Shown: piece by piece, positions 6,280 to 9,461 of the stretch | How positions within the stretch are numbered: the stretch's first letter is position 1 | Layout of the letters: every line of letters begins with the position of its first letter | Source of the DNA: Desulfobacteraceae bacterium | GTDB taxonomy: Bacteria; Desulfobacterota; Desulfobacteria; Desulfobacterales; JAABRJ01 | Length of the DNA stretch: 9,461 nt | Assembly: GCA_011390985.1 (NCBI GenBank) | Contig: JAABRJ010000511.1 | Location: 1 to 9,461, forward strand | Direction of reading: 5' to 3' | Program-made: the position numbers and the translations under genes | The notes under the pieces: model-generated | What the model was told of the DNA's origin: nothing | The model's database searches: none | The model's input: the letters and a program-made list of their open reading frames with translations, nothing else

Positions 6280-6672
6280 TTGATGTCGATGCCAAACATG
6301 TCTAGCTTTGACACCACATCGGTCAGTGTCCAAGGCGAATATGACCTTTATGACACCGAAAAACATGACCATCCTTTTAAAATCACCTACGGCCACAGCA
6401 AAAATTACCGACCGGATCTCAAGAAGTTTGTGATATCGCTTCTGTGTGTGGACCGGACCGTTCCCATTTCCGGTAGAACCGAAGACGGCAACGGTTCCGA
6501 CAAAACGATCAACAACACCATTCTTTCAAATATTTCCAGATACATGGCCAACCAAGGGCTTGAACCGGGGACCTTCATCTACATTGCCGATTCGGAATGG
6601 TAACGGCAAAGAATTTATCTACGATCGGCGATCGTACCCTTTTTATCAGCAGGCTTCCGGCAACCTTTGGAT
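6280..6672 (+). pseudogene. IS1634-type (IS4 superfamily) transposase fragment, frameshifted
   Basis: Only the centre of a DDE transposase remains. SSFDTTSVSVQGEYD carries the first catalytic Asp (residue 11 of the 6280 frame). HPFKITYGHSKNYRPDLKKF and EDGNGSDKTINN follow, and FIYIADSE carries the second Asp (residue 104). That frame stops at 6603, but the protein continues at once in the frame starting at 6597 as MVTAKNLSTIGDRTLFISRLPATFG. One base is therefore missing near 6595-6597. Family members have roughly 450-600 residues, so the N-terminal part and the C-terminal part with the catalytic Glu are gone. Homology begins near 6303 and ends near 6672. No terminal inverted repeats can be assigned. 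It cannot make an active enzyme. Confidence 0.82.
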
Positions 6673-6677
6673 GCGCT

Positions 6678-6707
6678 TATTTTAGGAGGAGGCGCGAACC
6701 TAAAATA
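6678..6707. repeat. Inverted repeat at the edge of the transposase remnant
   Basis: TATTTTAGG (6678-6686) and CCTAAAATA (6699-6707) form a perfect 9-bp stem around a 12-nt loop. It starts a few bases after the transposase similarity ends and about 50 bp before the exchanger gene. It may mark a deletion junction or be a leader hairpin of the downstream gene; there is no T-tract. Confidence 0.4.
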
Positions 6708-6759
6708 GGGCGAGCGTTTGTTTCAGTAGACCGCCGAATATCGAAAGCAGGAGTTTTGT

Positions 6760-7731
6760 ATGACTGCCGCATTTCTCGCTGTCGCTTTTGGTCTTGCCCT
6801 CCTTGTCTGGAGCGCCGACCGCTTTGTGGAAGGGGCCGCCGCCACCACACGTCATTTCGGCATGCCGCCGCTGCTGATCGGTATGGTGATCGTCGGCTTC
6901 GGCACCTCTGCGCCGGAGATGGTGGTCTCCGCCTTGGCCGCTTCTCAGGGGAACCCGGGTATCGCCCTGGGGAACGCCTATGGCTCGAACATCACCAACA
7001 TTGCTCTGATCCTTGGCATTACGGCGCTGATCAGCCCCATTGCCGTTCATTCGCAGGTGTTGCGCAAGGAGCTGCCCATTCTCACCGTTATCACAGCACT
7101 GGCCGCTTGGCAGCTCTGGGACGGGGAGATTTCCCGCATCGACGCGTTCGTGCTGCTGGGAGTGTTCGCCGGATTGATGGCCTGGACCATTTGGCAGGGC
7201 ATGCAGAAAAAGGCGGATGCGTTTGGCAGTGAAATGGCGCAGGAGTTGGAGGTTGACGCCATGCCGATCCGGCGTGCCATCTTCTGGTTGGTCGTCGGGC
7301 TGGTGCTGCTGATTGTCAGTTCGCGTATGCTGGTCTGGGGGGCGGTGGAAATCGCCCATGGTTTCGGCGTCAGTGATCTGATCATCGGTCTGACCATCGT
7401 CGCCGTTGGCACCTCTCTGCCCGAGTTGGCTTCTTCCGTGATCGCGGCCCGCAAAGGGGAGCATGACATCGCTTTGGGAAATATTCTGGGCTCCAACTTG
7501 TTCAACACGCTGGCCGTGGTGGGAATCGCCGGAACGATCCACCCGATGGCGGTGGGGCCCGAGGTCTTCTCCCGGGACATCCTGGTCATGGCCGTGCTGA
7601 CCGTTTCGCTGTTCGTCTTCGGCTATGGGTTTCGTGGTCCCGGCCGCATCAACCGCTTTGAGGGCGGAGCATTGCTGGCCTGCTATGTGGGCTATAGCGC
7701 GTACCTGATAAGCACGGTTTTCGGCCGGTGA
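6760..7731 (+). CDS. yrbG: Calcium/sodium antiporter of the CaCA family (YrbG-like)
   Basis: This inner-membrane cation exchanger would use an ion gradient to move Ca2+ (or a related cation) against Na+ or H+. The 323 residues contain about ten hydrophobic helices and the two inverted alpha repeats of the family. The first is GFGTSAPEMVVS (47-58) with GNAYGSNITNIALILG (71-86). The second is AVGTSLPELASS (215-226) with GNILGSNLFNTLAVVG (240-255). Glu53 and Glu222 are the paired ion-binding acids. A charged loop around residues 148-170 separates the halves. Length and layout match YrbG-type proteins and the gene looks intact. AGGAG at 6749-6753 fixes the ATG. It is not in an obvious operon. A hairpin, TCGGCC (7721-7726) with GGCCGA (7736-7741), spans the stop codon but lacks a T-tract. 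Confidence 0.93.
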   Translation: MTAAFLAVAFGLALLVWSADRFVEGAAATTRHFGMPPLLIGMVIVGFGTSAPEMVVSALAASQGNPGIALGNAYGSNITNIALILGITALISPIAVHSQVLRKELPILTVITALAAWQLWDGEISRIDAFVLLGVFAGLMAWTIWQGMQKKADAFGSEMAQELEVDAMPIRRAIFWLVVGLVLLIVSSRMLVWGAVEIAHGFGVSDLIIGLTIVAVGTSLPELASSVIAARKGEHDIALGNILGSNLFNTLAVVGIAGTIHPMAVGPEVFSRDILVMAVLTVSLFVFGYGFRGPGRINRFEGGALLACYVGYSAYLISTVFGR

Positions 7732-7782
7732 TCATGGCCGATTCGATTCCCGGTTTGGGAACTGAACGGCGTCCGAAAAATC

Positions 7783-7881
7783 CGGATGGCGAGTTGTTTC
7801 AGTTCGGCGCGAGGTGTCCGGTTTTACTGCAAACCCGTGAACCGCGTCCGGTGCTGGTAAATCGGGGGAAAAATCGTTTCT
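7783..7881. repeat. Dispersed repeat, copy 2
   Basis: This is the partner of 2504-2620, same orientation. ACTGCAAACCCGT (7826-7838), CGTCCGG (7845-7851) and AAATCGGGGGA (7859-7869) match copy 1 with about the same spacing. CGGATGGC (7783-7790) and GCGCGA (7807-7812) match further left with a gap of about 11 bp relative to copy 1. It fills the spacer between the convergent exchanger gene and the MFS remnant, where I see no gene. Confidence 0.6.
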
Positions 7882-7924
7882 CTGGCCGGTCTATCGTGAA
7901 ATGGTCGTGTGAAATGACTTCGGC

Positions 7925-8347
7925 TCAAGGATCAGGACCTCGTATCTGTCGAAGAATTGTGGGGGGGCATTCATTACCCGGCTGCGGCCCGGTAGGCTTT
8001 GTGAACCGCGGCCCCGACTGGGGGCGGCCGATCGCTTCCAGCCCCAGATCCAAGGTGTGGCTGCGCAGCAACAGGGCGGCACAGGCGGCTGCCACCTGGG
8101 CGATGAGCCCGATTACCCTCCACCCCATGCGCCACCCGTCGACGCCATGGCCGTGGTTGAGCGGCGGGATGAGAAATCCGGCGAAGATGATTTCCATGCC
8201 GTTGCCGCCGATGACCGGCCCGGCCTGCATGCCCGGCAGCAGCATCGTATAGGCGAAGCGGGCCAGTCCGAGGCACGCAAATAGAACCAGGGCACCGGTT
8301 GCAACGACACCCGTAGTGCAGCCCGGGGTTTTGGATGTGGATACCAT
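7925..8347 (-). pseudogene. Collapsed MFS transporter gene, YbfB/YjiJ type
   Basis: From ATG 8347 the frame gives 140 residues. MVSTSKTPGC and a first helix (VVATGALVLFACLGLARFAYTML) end in LLPGMQAG, the usual N-terminus of YbfB/YjiJ-type transporters. The next residues, from about 8220 down, are NGMEIIFAGFLIPPLN, then GWRMGWRVIGLIAQVAAACAALLL and LGLEAIG. In the intact family that text occurs roughly 100 residues later, at the end of the N-terminal half. Helices 2-4 are thus missing by an apparently in-frame deletion, and the whole C-terminal half is absent. Full proteins have about 390-400 residues. The start lies 7 bp after the stop of the thioesterase gene, so the two were probably one transcript. 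No transport function is expected. A longer frame starting at 8407 overlaps the upstream gene and is less likely. Confidence 0.75.
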
Positions 8348-8354
8348 CGAAACC

Positions 8355-8759
8355 TCACGAAAAGATTCTGTCCTTTTTGCGGTAGACCATTCCCTGAAAA
8401 ATGGCAATCAGTTCATCCTGGTCGTCGGTGACCCGCACGGTATAGGACGCGAGCTTGAAATTCCGGGAAACTTCCTTGGCCTCCGCGAAAAGGGTTCGGG
8501 AATCCTGCCCGGCGGCTTTCAGAAACGAGATGTTGGCGTTGATGGCCACTGCCACGGTGCCATGGGAATTGGAGGCCACGGCGAATACCAGGTCCGCCAG
8601 GGTGAAGATGGCGGCGCCGTGCACGATGTTGACGGCGTTCAAGTGGTCTTCGCGGATCTCCATCTTGGCCCGGGCGCCCCCCTTGGAGGCCTTGAGCAAT
8701 TCAATCCCGACGCTGCTCGCAAATCGGTCTTGCTTGAAGAATTCGTGCAGATCTCCCAC
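8355..8759 (-). CDS. PaaI-family hotdog-fold acyl-CoA thioesterase
   Basis: This 134-residue single-hotdog protein would hydrolyse an acyl- or aryl-CoA thioester in the cytoplasm, probably as an oligomer; the substrate is not evident. The family signature is HLNAVNIVHGAAIFTLADLVFAVASN (residues 39-64). His39 and Asn41 open it, HG at 47-48 would stabilise the thioester carbonyl, and Asp56 in LAD is the expected catalytic acid. One glycine of the usual HGG is alanine. The strand VAINANISFLKAA (71-83) fits the central hotdog sheet. The start is GTG at 8759, supported by AGGAGG at 8770-8765 with a 5-bp gap. It is the first gene of an apparent operon with the MFS remnant 7 bp beyond its stop. The gene itself looks complete. 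Confidence 0.9.
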   Translation of the reverse strand: MGDLHEFFKQDRFASSVGIELLKASKGGARAKMEIREDHLNAVNIVHGAAIFTLADLVFAVASNSHGTVAVAINANISFLKAAGQDSRTLFAEAKEVSRNFKLASYTVRVTDDQDELIAIFQGMVYRKKDRIFS

Positions 8760-8790
8760 GGCTGCCTCCTTTTTCCTTAGACACGTTTTG

Positions 8791-9243
8791 GCGGATTATC
8801 GGGTGTCACCTGAAGACAAAAGCAATATGTCCAAATTTCTGTTCGGGGGTTTCGAGCGTTGTCTATACACAGTACAGAAATTTGATTCCGAGGCGGAACG
8901 AAAACTCGCTTTGATCCTTGATCGCGACTCGCTCAAATGGCTCAAGCCCGCCAAAGGGCAATTCCAGATCTTTTACCGGCATGGCGCCGAGCATCTCGAA
9001 TACCAACCTGATTTCGTGGCTGAAACCGCTGATAGGATATTCATGCTCGAACCTAAAGCCAGCAACCAGATGGAAGACCCAATCATTATCGCCAAAATGG
9101 AAGCTGCGGGAAAATGGTGCGCCCATGCAACCCGCCCTGCCCAGAGCTGCGGCAATAAACCCTGACGGTACGTACTGATTCCGCACAACGAGATCGCCGC
9201 AAACATGACCTTGGCTGCTCTGACGGCAAGATTTGGGGCATAA
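8791..9243 (+). pseudogene. 3' fragment of a type III restriction enzyme (Res subunit) gene
   Basis: In frame from about 8791 the sequence reads SPEDKSNMSKFLFGGFERCLY, VQKFDSEAERKLALILDRD, KPAKGQFQIFYRHGAEHLEYQPDFVAET and IFMLEPKASNQMEDP. This is the C-terminal endonuclease domain of type III Res subunits, with the PD...ExK-type nuclease motif visible as QPDF and EPKA. Res proteins have about 900-1000 residues. The helicase part is missing: upstream sequence belongs to the divergent thioesterase and its leader. The frame stops at TGA 9163-9165 after CGNKP but continues as RYVLIPHNEIAANMTLAALTARFGA to TAA 9241-9243. The family has KPWRY at this point, so the stop is probably a TGG to TGA change. 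It is a non-functional remnant of a lost restriction system. Confidence 0.82.
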
Positions 9244-9461
9244 GGTTCGATTTGCGTATTCTTATTGTGAGATGAAGAGGGGGGATGCGCATAAACTTAA
9301 TTATTTTCCAAAGAACCGTGCCAAGGCCATTTTCCGTCATCAAATGAGTTTTTCAGGACCAACTAAGTTTGATGGACCGGTAAAAAGGCTAAAAAAGACG
9401 GTTTCAAAAAAGCGCCTATTTCAAGGCGCACAAATCTCAAGGAGGGATGGGTATTTAAGGC
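9244..9461. other. Terminal spacer with a small palindrome
   Basis: No gene is visible up to the window edge. The stretch is AT-rich and carries an inverted repeat, GCGCCT (9412-9417) and AGGCGC (9424-9429), within a purine-rich context. AGGAGG at about 9440-9445 could be a ribosome site for a gene starting beyond the window, but no start codon follows in view. Confidence 0.4.

Noticed and set aside
6101..6283. Short 60-codon frame between the transglycosylase and the transposase fragment
   Set aside because: No ribosome site, no recognisable motif and no sign of a conserved protein; the opposite strand offers only a similarly featureless short frame.
6597..7232. Plus-strand frame overlapping the exchanger gene as a gene of its own
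   Set aside because: Its first 25 or so residues are the frameshifted transposase tail; the rest is an out-of-frame reading of the exchanger.
6700..7542. Long minus-strand frame opposite the exchanger gene
   Set aside because: The predicted protein is low-complexity and rich in Asp, His, Gln and Arg, as expected from the antisense of a membrane-protein gene.
7728..8252. 174-codon plus-strand frame after the exchanger gene
   Set aside because: It crosses the dispersed repeat and the antisense of the MFS remnant and shows no family resemblance.
8455..8790. Left part of a long plus-strand frame (8455-9165) as an N-terminal extension of the restriction-enzyme remnant
   Set aside because: It is antisense to the intact thioesterase gene and its GTG start and ribosome site; restriction-enzyme similarity starts only near 8791.

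Overview
The window comes from a moderately high-GC Gram-negative bacterium. The lytic murein transglycosylase with a secretion signal, the YrbG-type exchanger and the DksA-like YbiI protein are all typical of Pseudomonadota or Desulfobacterota. I lean towards a Desulfobacterota or environmental proteobacterial genome from the general look of the proteins and the repeat-rich spacers, but the sequence does not settle it. The gene density is low and the spacers are long. Five of the eleven coding loci are broken or fragmentary, so this is a decaying accessory region rather than a conserved operon block.

Left part (1-2270): an intact Fic protein with a built-in inhibitory motif is followed by a 448-bp spacer and then an intact RNase H-like protein resembling DUF429. 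The spacer holds two clusters of a 23-bp direct repeat, which bracket four related 27-bp palindromes whose stems differ by paired, compensatory changes. This is the most unusual structure in the window.

Middle (2271-4389): a 710-bp spacer with a nested inverted repeat and one copy of a dispersed repeat leads to a small YbiI/DksA-type zinc-finger gene and a YcaC-type cysteine hydrolase gene, which looks separately transcribed. A 74-bp element at 4310-4383 has the architecture of an integron attC site. It stands alone and abuts the first 62 codons of a cation diffusion facilitator gene.

Right-middle (4576-6672): an MltB-family lytic transglycosylase has its signal peptide disconnected from its body by a 74-bp insertion. 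The insertion contains an exact 49-bp copy of the gene's own catalytic-site region. Downstream lies a frameshifted fragment of an IS1634-type transposase.

Right part (6760-9461): a complete YrbG-like Na+/Ca2+ exchanger is followed by the second copy of the dispersed repeat. On the minus strand a PaaI-type thioesterase leads into a collapsed YbfB/YjiJ-type MFS transporter in an apparent two-gene operon. The last recognisable item is the C-terminal nuclease end of a type III restriction enzyme, with one in-frame stop.

The genes do not form one pathway. The common theme is genome turnover: integron, insertion-sequence and restriction-modification remnants among a few intact housekeeping or stress-type genes.
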